A DNA stretch of 64,000 bases from Oscillatoria princeps RMCB-10 (lineage in GTDB: Bacteria > Cyanobacteriota > Cyanobacteriia > Cyanobacteriales > Oscillatoriaceae). Below are positions 27,610 to 36,446 of the stretch, in pieces; the stretch's first letter is position 1, and the number at the start of each line of letters is the position of its first letter. Location of the stretch: assembly GCA_019359235.1 (NCBI GenBank), contig JAHHHT010000006.1, positions 124,001-188,000 on the forward strand, read 5' to 3'. The translations under genes were made by a program, and so were the position numbers. The notes beneath the pieces were generated by a model. That model saw nothing but the letters and a program-made list of their open reading frames with translations. It was not told where the DNA came from and did not search any database.

Positions 27610-27740
27610 TTTAATAATGAACCGCCAAGACGCCAAGGACGCCAAGAAGGAAGAGGGACTAATCGTTCCCAGGCTCTGACTTGAAAAGGTTTGTTCACTC
27701 GTTCCCAGGCAGAGCCTGGGAACGTCGTTAGGTCGGCTCT
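27610..27740. repeat. Repeat cluster between cheB and the cyclase gene
   Basis: Contains the AACCGCCAAGACGCCAAGG unit (about 27617-27650) and the palindrome CGTTCCCAGGCAGAGCCTGG (27700-27724). Both families recur elsewhere in the window, the first one inside the oxoprolinase gene. Confidence 0.75.
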
Positions 27741-27838
27741 GCCTCCTTTCTGCAACCAGCAGCATGATTAGCGTAACAGCTTAACTTTCCTCTCTCCTGT
27801 CGGTTTCTGTTCTTCCTGCCCCACCTATTATAACTGTT

Positions 27839-29350
27839 ATGGACGAGCAAATAACCGTTTTACTGATTGACGACCAATCGATTATTGGTGAAGCGATTGG
27901 CCGGATGCTAAAACCGGAAGCGGATATCGTCTTTCATTACTGTAACGACCCCACCAAAGCGCTCAAGGTAGCCAAAGAATGCCTGCCCACCGTTATCCTG
28001 CAAGACCTAGTAATGCCGCAAATGGAAGGGTTGCTGCTGGTGAAGTACCTGCGAGCCAAAGACGTGCCTACCTCTAATATGCCGCTGATAGTGCTCTCCA
28101 GCAAGGAAGACCCGGTTATCAAAGCAAAAGCGTTTGCACTGGGGGCGAATGACTATTTGGTAAAACTGCCCGACCGTGTGGAACTGGTCGCCCGCATCCG
28201 CTATCACTCCAAAGCTTATATCAACTTTCTCAAACGACAGGAAGCTGAAGCTCTCTTCAAGGCAGAAATTATGCGTCAAGCCGCCTACATCGAGCAAGTA
28301 GGTAAGGTGACGACGGCTGCTGCAGAGGTGGAGCGAGATGCTTTTCAACCCGATCTTCTGACGGAAGTCGCCAAACGCAGCGACGAACTGGGACAGCTGG
28401 CAAGGGTGTTCACCCAGATGGTTCAAACCGTTAAATCGCGGGAGAAAGAGCTAAGAAATGCTAACCTTCAGTTAGAATCTCTGCTGAAAGCTTACGGGCG
28501 GTTTGTGCCTCACGAATACCTGCGCTTTCTCCGCAAGGAAAGTATTACGGACGTTAAGCTCGGCGATCACGTCAGCAAGATTATGGCGGTGATGTTCAGC
28601 GATATTCGTTCCTTCACGACCCTGGCTGAAGGGATGACACCCAAGGAAAACTTCGATTTTGTCAACGCCTACCTCAAACGTGTCGGTCCCGAAATTCGCA
28701 ATAATTATGGGATTATCGTCAAATTTCTGGGGGATGGGATTATGGCGGTTTTTCCGGAAGGTGCGGATGATGCGGTTGCTGCCGGTGTTGCCCAACAGCG
28801 GCGAGTTCATGAGTATAATAAGGCGCGGGAAAAGAAAGGCTACTTGCCCCTGAAAGTTGGCATGGGCATCCATGTCGGGCACATGATGTTGGGGATGGTG
28901 GGAGAGGAAAACCGCATGGAGGGAGACGCTTTATCCGATAATGTCAATCTCACCGCTCGCCTGGAAGGGCTGACCAAGTTTTATGGCGTGTCTCTGCTGA
29001 TTTCCGAGCAGGCGCTGCGGAATCTCAGCAACGCTGAACAGTATCAAATCCGGTTTCTGGATCGAGTGGTTGTTAAGGGGAGAAATGAACCCCTCTCTGT
29101 TTATGAAGTCCTGGATGCTGAAGTTGAGGAAGTTTTAAATTTAAAACTGCAAACTCAGCCAGATATGGAGCGGGGGATAGACTTATATCGCCAAGGGGCA
29201 TTTGAGAAGGCAAAATTTTATTTTGAGCAGGTTTTGGCGGTGAATTCGGCGGATAAAACCGCCGCGCTTTATCTGAGTCGGACGAATTACCTGTTAGAGC
29301 GAGGTGCGCCAGAAAATTGGGATGGGGTTTGGAGGTTTACGGAAAAGTAA
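27839..29350 (+). CDS. Response regulator with class III adenylate/guanylate cyclase domain
   Basis: 503 aa. A receiver (about 5-130) with DDQ, phospho-acceptor Asp in LQDLVMPQMEG and K at YLVKLP. A helical linker (130-235) follows. The class III cyclase catalytic domain (about 250-430) has both metal-binding aspartates (MFSDIRSFTTLAE and KFLGDGIMAVF) and the Asn/Arg transition-state pair in NVNLTARLE. The Lys before LGDG suggests ATP as substrate, i.e. cAMP synthesis, but this is inference. A TPR-like tail ends with WDGVWRF. It takes the position held by the GGDEF regulator wspR in Pseudomonas, 248 bp after cheB. Confidence 0.93.
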   Translation: MDEQITVLLIDDQSIIGEAIGRMLKPEADIVFHYCNDPTKALKVAKECLPTVILQDLVMPQMEGLLLVKYLRAKDVPTSNMPLIVLSSKEDPVIKAKAFALGANDYLVKLPDRVELVARIRYHSKAYINFLKRQEAEALFKAEIMRQAAYIEQVGKVTTAAAEVERDAFQPDLLTEVAKRSDELGQLARVFTQMVQTVKSREKELRNANLQLESLLKAYGRFVPHEYLRFLRKESITDVKLGDHVSKIMAVMFSDIRSFTTLAEGMTPKENFDFVNAYLKRVGPEIRNNYGIIVKFLGDGIMAVFPEGADDAVAAGVAQQRRVHEYNKAREKKGYLPLKVGMGIHVGHMMLGMVGEENRMEGDALSDNVNLTARLEGLTKFYGVSLLISEQALRNLSNAEQYQIRFLDRVVVKGRNEPLSVYEVLDAEVEEVLNLKLQTQPDMERGIDLYRQGAFEKAKFYFEQVLAVNSADKTAALYLSRTNYLLERGAPENWDGVWRFTEK

Positions 29351-29420
29351 CCCCTGCGAGAGGGGCGCAGGCGTTAGCGAAGCGGCGCGTCAGCGCGAAG
29401 CAGGTGCTGCGCCTTCCGAC

Positions 29421-29486
29421 GTAGGACAGGCGGGACGCCTGTCCATTTCCGCGCTGGGTGCACAGGCGAGACGCCTGTGCTACGCC
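29421..29486. repeat. Pair of palindromic repeats (GTAGGACAGGCG / GCACAGGCG type)
   Basis: GGACAGGCGGGACGCCTGTC and GCACAGGCGAGACGCCTGTG each form a perfect hairpin arm pair. Related copies lie at 33489-33513, 38233-38256, 40874-40898 and 47542-47566. Confidence 0.8.
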
Positions 29487-29571
29487 TTCTCGATGATTGA
29501 ATTTATGGTAACATGCAGACTAGCAAAAAAAAGCTAACACCTCAAGAGCCGGGAACCAAGTAAGTAGCCAA

Positions 29572-32232
29572 ATGATAGCATTAATTAATTGCACCGGCAA
29601 CACCCCTTTCCCCCTGGACGCACCCGATACGGTGTGGGTCGTGAAATCAGGAACAATGGCGGTGTTTGCCATCCCCACTATCAGCGGCGTACCCCAAGGA
29701 GCTAGGCGCTATGTATTCGATGCCAGTCCGGGGGATGTGCTGTTCGGGATAGCGCCGGTTTGGGAGGGTCAGTCCCACAAGCTGATTGCGGTTGCTTACG
29801 AGGAAACGCAGTTAGTGCCGGTGGCGCTGTCGGATTGGATAGAGCAGGCGCTGGATTTGCAGCCTTTGCCCGAGTGGAGCGATCGCCTCGCCGGTGTTTT
29901 GCGGGAGGCTGGTATTACTGTTAATAGTATCGAGGCTGGACAGCTACAGGCGCGGGAGTCTCTCAGCGAGCGCCTGGAACAATTCCACTCCGACTTTTTA
30001 CTCGGCTTGCACCAACTCGACAGACAGGAGCAACAGTTGCAAGCCGAGCAGTTGCGCTCCCGTCTGCAGCTCAACGAAGCCGCCAGCGAAAGGGCGCTCT
30101 CCCACCTCACCGCTGTTTTTCGCCGCAAACAAGAGAATTTTTCCCAAGAAGGAACGGCGCTGCTGATGGCGGCGGGAGCGGTGGGGCGGGCGATGGGAAT
30201 CGAGATTCGCCCGCCGGCAAAATCGGAAGACAGCCAGCGTGTGAAAGATCCCCTGGCTGCGATCGCTCGCGCCTCCAGAATTCGCACCCGCCGAATTCTT
30301 TTGCGGGGGAGTTGGTGGCAGTTCGATTGCGGCCCAATTTTGGCTTATACTGCAGAAAGTGAAGCTCCTGTTGCTATTCTACCACGAGGCAGAAACAACT
30401 ATGAAATTTTTGACCCGGAAACTCAGCGCCGCATCCCGCTGACTCCGGACACAGCTAAACTCATTTCTCCCGTCGCCTTTGTTTTTTATCGCCCGTTCCC
30501 AGACAAGGTGCTCAAAGCCCTGGAGATCCTCAAGTTTGCCACGCGCGGGACACTGCGAGACGGAGCAATAATTTTCGGGCTGGGGGCGTTTGTGTCGGTG
30601 TTGGGAATGCTGACTCCCCAGGCGACCGGCATTTTAATCGACCATGCCATTCCCAGAGGCGATCGCGGACTGATTTTTCAACTCGCTTTGGGGTTGCTAG
30701 CCGTCAGTTTTGGCAGCACGCTGCTGGATTTAGTGCAAAATGTCGCCACGATTCGCTTGCAAACTATCGCAGAAATTCAGACTCAGGCGGCAACTTGGGA
30801 CCGGCTGCTGAAGTTGCGGGCCAATTTCTTTCACAAGTTTATCCTCGGCGACTTGCAAATGCGGGTTTCTGGAATCGCGCAGCTCAACCAAATCCTCAGC
30901 AGCACTGTCATGGCAACTGTATTCAACAGTTTCTTTGCGCTGTTGAATTTGGTTTTGCTGTTTTTCTACAGTTTCCAACTGGCGCTCGTGGCGATCGCAA
31001 TCGCTGCGGTTAATCTGGCAATAACGCTGTTTTCTTTCTTTATCTCCCGCCAAAAGATGATTCCCATGCAAGAACTGAGCGGGGAAATATTCGGGCTGAC
31101 GGTGCAGTTGATTGCCGGAGTTTCGAAGCTGCGAGTGGCGGATGCGGAGGAGAGGGCGTTCGCCCACTGGGCGAAAAAATTCGGCTCTCAGCTGGAATTA
31201 ATGCTCAGTACGGAAGCGATCGAAGATGCCGTGACGCTGTTTAATATGATTTTGCCCACTGTTAGCTCGATTTTACTTTACGGGCTGGGGGTGACGCTGA
31301 TTGCCCAGGCGCAAGCCCAAGGAGAGACGGGTTTTTCTACCGGCACTTTTTTGGCATGCAATGCGGCTTTCGGCACTTTTGTGGGCGGCGTTACTGGTTT
31401 GAGCGGCGCGTTTGTGAGCGGGATGCAAGTTTCGATCATCTGGGAGCGAGTCAAGCCGATTCTGGAGGAAAAACCGGAGGTTGACGACAGAAAAACCGAT
31501 CCGGGCAGGCTGGCGGGTGCGGTTAAGCTAGAGCGCGTCAGTTTCCGCTATCTGAAAGATACGCCCTTAACGCTCAATAAGGTGACAGTCGAGGCTAAGC
31601 CGGGAGAATTTATCGCCTTAGTGGGACCTTCTGGCAGTGGCAAATCAACACTTGTGAGATTGCTATTGGGTTTCGAGCAGCCGGAGGAGGGAAAGATTTA
31701 CTATGACAGTCAGGATCTTTCTGAGTTGGATATTTTGGCGGTGCGGCGACAGTTGGGGGTGATGTTGCAGGATGGGCGGATTAATACCAGTTCCATTTTT
31801 AATAATATTTCTGGCGGCGCTTTGGTGACGTTGGAGGAAGCGTGGGAAGCGGCGAAAATGGCGGGGTTTGCCGACGATATCGAGCAGATGCCGATGGGAA
31901 TGCACACGGTAATTTCGGAAGGGGGGACGAATATTTCGGGCGGGCAGCGCCAGCGGCTGTTAATCGCGCGAGCGCTAGTTCTCAAACCGAACATTCTCAT
32001 TTTTGACGAGGCGACGAGTGCTTTGGACAATCGCACGCAGGCGACTGTCAGCGAAAGTTTGGATAGTTTGCGAGTGACTCGCATTGTGGTGGCTCACCGG
32101 CTCAGTACGATTCGCCACGCCGACCGCATTTATGTTATCGTGGCAGGGGAAGTGGTACAGGTAGGCAATTTTGAGGAATTGATGGCGCAGCCGGGGATGT
32201 TTGCCGATTTGATGGCGCGACAGATAATGTAG
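29572..32232 (+). CDS. NHLM-type bacteriocin export ABC transporter, ATP-binding/permease without peptidase
   Basis: 886 aa. The N-terminal ~300 residues lack a C39 peptidase and resemble the long regulatory N-domain of the second ABC protein in nitrile-hydratase-leader microcin (NHLM) systems, including a GDVLFGI segment. Six membrane segments follow (about 325-620). Then the ATPase with Walker A GPSGSGKSTLVRLL, signature NISGGQRQRLLIARAL, Walker B ILIFDEATSALDN and the AHRLSTIRHA switch. By family it works with the peptidase ABC protein (34057-36300) and HlyD (36447-38084) to export a small peptide. It is convergent to those genes, with the toxin-antitoxin pair and precursor gene between. 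Confidence 0.85.
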   Translation: MIALINCTGNTPFPLDAPDTVWVVKSGTMAVFAIPTISGVPQGARRYVFDASPGDVLFGIAPVWEGQSHKLIAVAYEETQLVPVALSDWIEQALDLQPLPEWSDRLAGVLREAGITVNSIEAGQLQARESLSERLEQFHSDFLLGLHQLDRQEQQLQAEQLRSRLQLNEAASERALSHLTAVFRRKQENFSQEGTALLMAAGAVGRAMGIEIRPPAKSEDSQRVKDPLAAIARASRIRTRRILLRGSWWQFDCGPILAYTAESEAPVAILPRGRNNYEIFDPETQRRIPLTPDTAKLISPVAFVFYRPFPDKVLKALEILKFATRGTLRDGAIIFGLGAFVSVLGMLTPQATGILIDHAIPRGDRGLIFQLALGLLAVSFGSTLLDLVQNVATIRLQTIAEIQTQAATWDRLLKLRANFFHKFILGDLQMRVSGIAQLNQILSSTVMATVFNSFFALLNLVLLFFYSFQLALVAIAIAAVNLAITLFSFFISRQKMIPMQELSGEIFGLTVQLIAGVSKLRVADAEERAFAHWAKKFGSQLELMLSTEAIEDAVTLFNMILPTVSSILLYGLGVTLIAQAQAQGETGFSTGTFLACNAAFGTFVGGVTGLSGAFVSGMQVSIIWERVKPILEEKPEVDDRKTDPGRLAGAVKLERVSFRYLKDTPLTLNKVTVEAKPGEFIALVGPSGSGKSTLVRLLLGFEQPEEGKIYYDSQDLSELDILAVRRQLGVMLQDGRINTSSIFNNISGGALVTLEEAWEAAKMAGFADDIEQMPMGMHTVISEGGTNISGGQRQRLLIARALVLKPNILIFDEATSALDNRTQATVSESLDSLRVTRIVVAHRLSTIRHADRIYVIVAGEVVQVGNFEELMAQPGMFADLMARQIM

Positions 32233-32263
32233 AAACCCGGTTTCTCACAGAAACCGGGTTTCT
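32232..32263. repeat. AGAAACCGGGTTTCT hairpin directly after the transporter stop
   Basis: GAAACCCGGTTTCT, a three-base loop, then AGAAACCGGGTTTC. A perfect long hairpin that begins at the last base of the stop codon and may also act as a terminator or mRNA stabiliser. The rest of the 338-bp gap to 32570 contains GC-rich short repeats and no gene. Confidence 0.75.
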
Positions 32264-32570
32264 CTCAGATTCTTTTACGGCGGGAGAGCATTCGGGCGAA
32301 TAATGTAGCAGTCAAAACCGATAATTGATAATCCGAATGCTTTCCCACTACGCACGGGGACAATCGCGCATCGAGATCGCACTTTACCCCGAAATCCACA
32401 GCCAGCCCTCGCTCGCCCGCTCCGCGAGCTTTCATCCCTTCCTCACCCCCGACAACAATCTCCAGCACGCTCCCGCGCAGGCGTGTTATAATAAGGCAAG
32501 TAAACCGCCCCTGCGCCGCAGCGCGGGAGCGCGATCGCAACTGCAACAACTTCTATGCTGGTAATAACTT

Positions 32571-32849
32571 ATGTCTGAGCAATACTCAATCGAAGAAATT
32601 CCGGTTAACTTCAATAAAATTGTTCAGGAAGTCGAACAAGGCGATAGCATCGAAGTGACTCGGCAAGGCAAACAAATTGCTGTGATTATTTCCGCCGCCG
32701 AATATGAAAAATTGCGGCGCAGCCAGGGTTTTGGGGAATCCCTAGAACAATTTCGGCAGGAATATAACGTAGAAACAGCAGAAATCAACCCTGATGAAAT
32801 TTTTGCTGGAGTGCGGGATTTCTCACCGGGACGGGAGGCAAGTTTTTAG
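32571..32849 (+). CDS. Type II antitoxin, Phd/YefM family
   Basis: 92 aa. The Phd/YefM fold is evident: YSIEEIPVNFNKIVQEVEQG, then IEVTRQGKQIAVIISAAEYEKL. It should bind DNA through the N-terminal half and neutralise the toxin encoded 4 bp downstream with its acidic C-terminal half. The pair is probably autoregulated. Confidence 0.93.
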   Translation: MSEQYSIEEIPVNFNKIVQEVEQGDSIEVTRQGKQIAVIISAAEYEKLRRSQGFGESLEQFRQEYNVETAEINPDEIFAGVRDFSPGREASF

Positions 32850-32853
32850 ATTT

Positions 32854-33273
32854 ATGCGCTTTCTATTAGATACTAACATCCTCTCGGAACCGCTGCGCCC
32901 TCGCCCAAATCCAGCCGTTATCAAGATGCTACAGCAAGAATCGGGCGCGATCGCCACCGCCACAGTTGTCTTCCATGAATTGTTATTTGGCTGTTATCGC
33001 CTGCCAGTCGCGTCAAATAAACGCCTGATTATTGAAGCCTATTTATTGAGAGAAGTCAAACAAAAAATTCCGATCCTCCCCTATGATATGGCTGCGGCTG
33101 AGTGGTTCGCGATCGAACGAGCCAGACTGACAGCGATCGGTAAAACTCCGGGGTACGCAGATGGACAAATCGCAGCTATCGCTCGGGTAAATAATTTGAC
33201 ATTGGTAACAAACAACGTTGTCGATTATGCGGGGTTTGAAAATCTTAAAATTGAAAATTGGTTCAATCTCTGA
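32854..33273 (+). CDS. PIN-domain RNase toxin, VapC family
   Basis: 139 aa from ATG 32854; an in-frame start at 32794 would overlap the antitoxin and adds nothing PIN-like. Acidic active-site residues: D6 (FLLDTNILSEPL), Glu in VVFHELLFG, Asp in YADGQIAAIA, and the fourth position is in VTNNVVDYAGF. By family it is a Mg-dependent endoribonuclease. It forms a two-gene module with the antitoxin and appears inserted within the peptide-export locus. Confidence 0.93.
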   Translation: MRFLLDTNILSEPLRPRPNPAVIKMLQQESGAIATATVVFHELLFGCYRLPVASNKRLIIEAYLLREVKQKIPILPYDMAAAEWFAIERARLTAIGKTPGYADGQIAAIARVNNLTLVTNNVVDYAGFENLKIENWFNL

Positions 33274-33370
33274 CTTATTCTACAAAGGGATGTCATTCCC
33301 GCGAATGCGGGAATCCACAAGTGGCGCATCGGGGGGTGCCCGGTATGGGAAAGGGAGGAGAGGGGGGAAA

Positions 33371-33415
33371 ATAAAAAATCACCCCCAAGTCCTTGACAAA
33401 AGCCTTGGGGATGAT
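33371..33415 (-). terminator. Intrinsic terminator for the leftward peptide-export operon
   Basis: Read on the minus strand, ATCATCCCCAAGGC ... CTTGGGGGTGAT forms a stem and is followed by TTTTTTATTTT. It lies downstream of the peptide gene on the minus strand and just after the vapC stop on the plus strand, so it may act in both directions, though only the minus side has a T run. Confidence 0.65.
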
Positions 33416-33416
33416 T

Positions 33417-33577
33417 TATAGCAGTAGGCAGTCAGTTTAGGACACGGGCAGGACGCTGTCGCGTCCCGCTTCGCTATCGGAGGGAAGGCGTAGGGCAGGC
33501 GTCTCGCCTGCCCTCAAGGTTTCTGGGATCGGAGGGAACGCCTGTCCTACGTCCTAATCTAAGTGACTGCTGCTATA
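33417..33577. repeat. 161-bp MITE with ~27-bp terminal inverted repeats
   Basis: The left end TATAGCAGTAGGCAGTCAGT + TTAGGAC is the imperfect reverse complement of the right end GTCCTAATCTAAGTGACTGC + TGCTATA. Inside is a GTAGGGCAGGCGTCTCGCCT palindrome. It has no coding capacity. The same end (TATAGCAGTAGCCACTTAGG) recurs at 38206. Confidence 0.75.
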
Positions 33578-33597
33578 ATATTATGCTCTCGTGTTGG

Positions 33598-33723
33598 TCA
33601 TTTTTTGATGGCACGGTCGCGACCGCCCGAAACTGCTGCCAACTGCTCTTCCGACAGCTCTTCTACTTGGGCTTCTTTAGCTGACAGGTTCTTTTGTTCG
33701 ATCTTAGAATTGCGTACTTTCAT
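33598..33723 (-). CDS. Small double-glycine leader peptide, candidate precursor of the NHLM exporter
   Basis: 41 codons plus stop on the minus strand, too short for usual ORF calling. ATG is preceded by TTAGAGGACAAAAAA, a good ribosome-binding site. The charged leader (MKVRNSKIEQKNL...) ends in VEELSEEQLAAVSGG, a textbook double-glycine cleavage motif (L at -12, E at -8, L at -7, GG at -2/-1 pattern approximately). Only seven residues, RDRAIKK, follow. C39 peptidases cut after GG, and the gene sits 333 bp after the C39-ABC gene on the same strand. The product would be a tiny basic peptide, unlike usual bacteriocins. It may be a signal, or a truncated precursor. Confidence 0.8.
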   Translation of the reverse strand: MKVRNSKIEQKNLSAKEAQVEELSEEQLAAVSGGRDRAIKK

Positions 33724-33743
33724 TTTTTTGTCCTCTAATAAAT

Positions 33744-33764
33744 AGCACTTAATTTTTCAGTGCT
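33744..33764 (-). promoter_or_regulatory. Hairpin and 12-codon micro-ORF ahead of the peptide gene
   Basis: On the minus strand AGCACT-GAAAAATTA-AGTGCT forms a stem-loop 21 bp upstream of the start codon. A micro-ORF (ATG 33773 to TAG 33735, MASSTEKLSAIY) spans it and its stop touches the AGAGGA ribosome-binding site. This could allow translational coupling or attenuation; the role is inferred only. Confidence 0.4.
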
Positions 33765-34056
33765 TGATGCCATTATGGCCGCTCCCCCCCCCCGACATCA
33801 GTAAATTCACTGAACTTTTTTATAAAGCATCTTCCCCATACCTAAATATTTTTGCATATTCACCGTCGGCCCCAACCAGGCTGTTCCGTGTTATTGCGGA
33901 TAAATCACGTTTTATCTTCACAAGAACTTTAAGGGATACAAGAACTTTAAAAAATGATTTCCCCACCCCTACCGGACTCTGGCGAGGATTCCAAGCCGAC
34001 GAGCGAGCTGGAGCTTTACCGGAACTTCACACAACGCCCTCAATACCTTCGCAAAA
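33765..34056 (-). promoter_or_regulatory. Region between peptidase-ABC gene and peptide gene with paired 13-bp direct repeats
   Basis: ACAAGAACTTTAA occurs at 33920-33932 and 33938-33950, an 18-bp period that is nearly two helical turns. This is a possible activator or repressor site, which would give the peptide gene its own promoter. A 33-codon GTG-started frame on the minus strand (ending near 33827) also exists but shows no double-glycine motif. Confidence 0.35.
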
Positions 34057-36300
34057 TCACTCAGCCCCAATCAACCGCGCATAAGGGCCATCTCCCCCCT
34101 TCATCTCCTCATGCGTTCCCCGCTGCACCACCTTCCCCCGTTCCAGCACCACAATCTCATCGCAATCGCGAATCGTGCTCAGCCGGTGGGCCACAATAAT
34201 GCAAGTACAGCCGCGCCGCCGCAGGTTCCTGTCTATCCGCTTCTCCGTCTCGGCATCCAGCGCCGAAGTCGCCTCATCCATCACCAGAATCGCCGGATTG
34301 CTCACCAAAGCGCGAGCAATCTCCAACCGCTGCCGCTGCCCCCCACTCAAATTGGCCCCACCTTCCAGCAACTTGCCATTCAACCCCCCAGGCATGGCCA
34401 TCACCACATCGAGAATCGCCGCATCCCGACACGCCCTCATTAACTGCTCATCGGGAATCGTCTCATCCCACAGCGTCAAATTTTCCCTCACCGTCCCCTG
34501 GAACAGAAAAATCTCCTGCTCCACCATCGCCAGAGAATTGGCCATCACCGGACGGGGAATCTGCCGCCGGCTCACCCCATCGAACAAAATCTCGCCCTCC
34601 CAAGGTGCGTAAAGCCCAGTCACCAGTTTCGACAGCGTGGACTTGCCCGAACCGCTACGGCCCACAAAGGCCACCCGCTGTCCCGGTTGCAGCGTGCAGC
34701 TGAAATTTTCAATCAGCGGCGCATCCACCCGACTGTAGCCGAAAGTGATATTCCTCAGTTCCACATATCCCTGCAAGCGATAGCGGTCTGCGGGCCAAGT
34801 CGGGGCCGGTTGAGCGGAAATATTTGCTGTAGCGTGGATAGTTGGCGAACCCTCCCCCACATCCAGCGCCGGATCGGTGGGATGGCGCAGCACGTCATCC
34901 AACCGTTTCATATCTCCATCCAGGTTTTGAATCGTCGTCGCCAATCCCACCAAAGTATTCACCGGCCCTTGAAACCGGCTCATCAACCCCTGAAAAGCAA
35001 TCAGCATCCCGACAGTCAGGTGTCCGTCAATCACCCGCAACCCCCCAACAACCAGCAGCGCCATCGAACTCAGAGACGACATCAGCGGCGGCAGCAGCGA
35101 CAGCCACTGCTGATTTTGATTCATTTCCTGCTGAGCTGTGGTTACCTTCGCGTAATATCCCGCCCAGCGAGCGAAATAATCCGACTCCAGCGCCCCCGCC
35201 TTAATCGTTTCGATACTTTGCAGCGCCGCAATTTCCACCCCCGCCAACTTGCCGCTATCGTAAGACAACCGCAAGCTTAAATCCTTCCACTGGCGAGCCA
35301 TGAGCTGAACAAAAGCCATATTAACCGCGATCGCAGCCACACCGATTAATGTCAGCACCCAGTCATAAGCCAGCATCGCCGCGCCATAGAAAAATACCAT
35401 CACCGCATCGATCGCCGTTCTCGCCAACTGTCCCGACAGCACCTGGGCAACTTTATTATTAATCCCAATCCGACTGCTAATTTCTCCCGCGAAGCGCTGG
35501 GCGTAGAAACTCACCGGCAAGTGCAAGACGTGCCAGAAAAATTGCCCCGTCATGCTGATGGACAAGCGCAGATTCAAGTATCTCAGCTTGCGCAACTGCA
35601 ACAAACTCATCGCCGCTTGCACGAGTGCCAGCCCTCCCATCGCCAGCAACAAGGGTTTCAGCCACTCGTAGCGCCTTTGAATCAGCACGCTATCGACAAA
35701 CACCTGGCTCATAGCTGCCAGCGCCAAACTGGGAATCACCAAAAGAAACCCAATTATAACACAAAACAGCAGTTCTTTCCAGGAAGTTTTCAGGCGAGCA
35801 TATAAAGCGCCGACAATACTGGGATTGCGCCCGCCTTTTTCAAAATCTGGCCCCGGTTCCATCACCAAGACGACGCCGGTATAGCCCTCGTCAAACTCCT
35901 CCATCGTAACACTGCGGGGACCTGTTGCCGGATCGTTGAGCCAGATGCGATTCCCGACAAACCCCTCCACCACCAGAAAGTGATTGAAATTCCAAAACAC
36001 AATATAAGGCGGCTTTAACTCTTGCAGAGGTTCGATTTCCTTCTTTAAGCCCTTCGCCACCATCCCGTAGCTGCGAGCTGCCTTAACGAGGTTCAAAGCA
36101 TTAGAACCATCGCGAGAAACGCCGCAACTAATTCGCAGTTCCGGCAAAGACACAATTCGCCCGTAATAGCTGAGTACAATCCCCAAAGCCGCCGCCCCGC
36201 ACTCAGTAGCTTCCATCTGCAATACAGTCGGAGTTTTAGCGCGAGTGTTATAGTATTTTGGTTTTTCGGTTGGGTTGAATAGATTTTGGAAAAATTGCAT
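34057..36300 (-). CDS. NHLM-type peptidase-containing (C39) ABC transporter for double-glycine peptides
   Basis: 747 aa from ATG 36300; the longer frame to 36423 runs through a REP-like palindrome and is not credible. The N-terminal C39 peptidase has catalytic C34 (ATECGAAALG), H107 (NFNHFLVVEGF) and D123 (WLNDPATG). The membrane domain spans about 180-460. The ATPase has GRSGSGKSTLSKLV, NLSGGQRQRLEIARAL and ILVMDEATSALD. It should cleave the leader after GG and export the core. It is 146 bp after the HlyD gene and 333 bp before the candidate precursor on the same strand. Confidence 0.93.
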   Translation of the reverse strand: MQFFQNLFNPTEKPKYYNTRAKTPTVLQMEATECGAAALGIVLSYYGRIVSLPELRISCGVSRDGSNALNLVKAARSYGMVAKGLKKEIEPLQELKPPYIVFWNFNHFLVVEGFVGNRIWLNDPATGPRSVTMEEFDEGYTGVVLVMEPGPDFEKGGRNPSIVGALYARLKTSWKELLFCVIIGFLLVIPSLALAAMSQVFVDSVLIQRRYEWLKPLLLAMGGLALVQAAMSLLQLRKLRYLNLRLSISMTGQFFWHVLHLPVSFYAQRFAGEISSRIGINNKVAQVLSGQLARTAIDAVMVFFYGAAMLAYDWVLTLIGVAAIAVNMAFVQLMARQWKDLSLRLSYDSGKLAGVEIAALQSIETIKAGALESDYFARWAGYYAKVTTAQQEMNQNQQWLSLLPPLMSSLSSMALLVVGGLRVIDGHLTVGMLIAFQGLMSRFQGPVNTLVGLATTIQNLDGDMKRLDDVLRHPTDPALDVGEGSPTIHATANISAQPAPTWPADRYRLQGYVELRNITFGYSRVDAPLIENFSCTLQPGQRVAFVGRSGSGKSTLSKLVTGLYAPWEGEILFDGVSRRQIPRPVMANSLAMVEQEIFLFQGTVRENLTLWDETIPDEQLMRACRDAAILDVVMAMPGGLNGKLLEGGANLSGGQRQRLEIARALVSNPAILVMDEATSALDAETEKRIDRNLRRRGCTCIIVAHRLSTIRDCDEIVVLERGKVVQRGTHEEMKGGDGPYARLIGAE

Positions 36301-36375
36301 AATTTGAGCCTTCAAATAATATTTATTTGTCTGAACCGCACGAACTGGTAAAACGCTTATTATGGCCAAAAACCT

Positions 36376-36400
36376 CGTTCCCAGGCTCTGCCTGGGAACG
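36376..36400. repeat. CGTTCCCAGGC palindrome
   Basis: CGTTCCCAGGCTCTGCCTGG + GAACG, a perfect palindromic repeat between the HlyD and ABC genes. Other copies lie at 27700-27724 and 45492-45516. Confidence 0.8.
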
Positions 36401-36446
36401 CTGCTTTGGAGGCTCTGCCTCATTCGGTGCTTTCCTTGGGTTAATA

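Noticed and set aside
33764-34084. Plus-strand 106-codon frame opposite the peptide-export genes
   Set aside because: No start context, and composition is that of the reverse complement of regulatory DNA and the end of the ABC gene.
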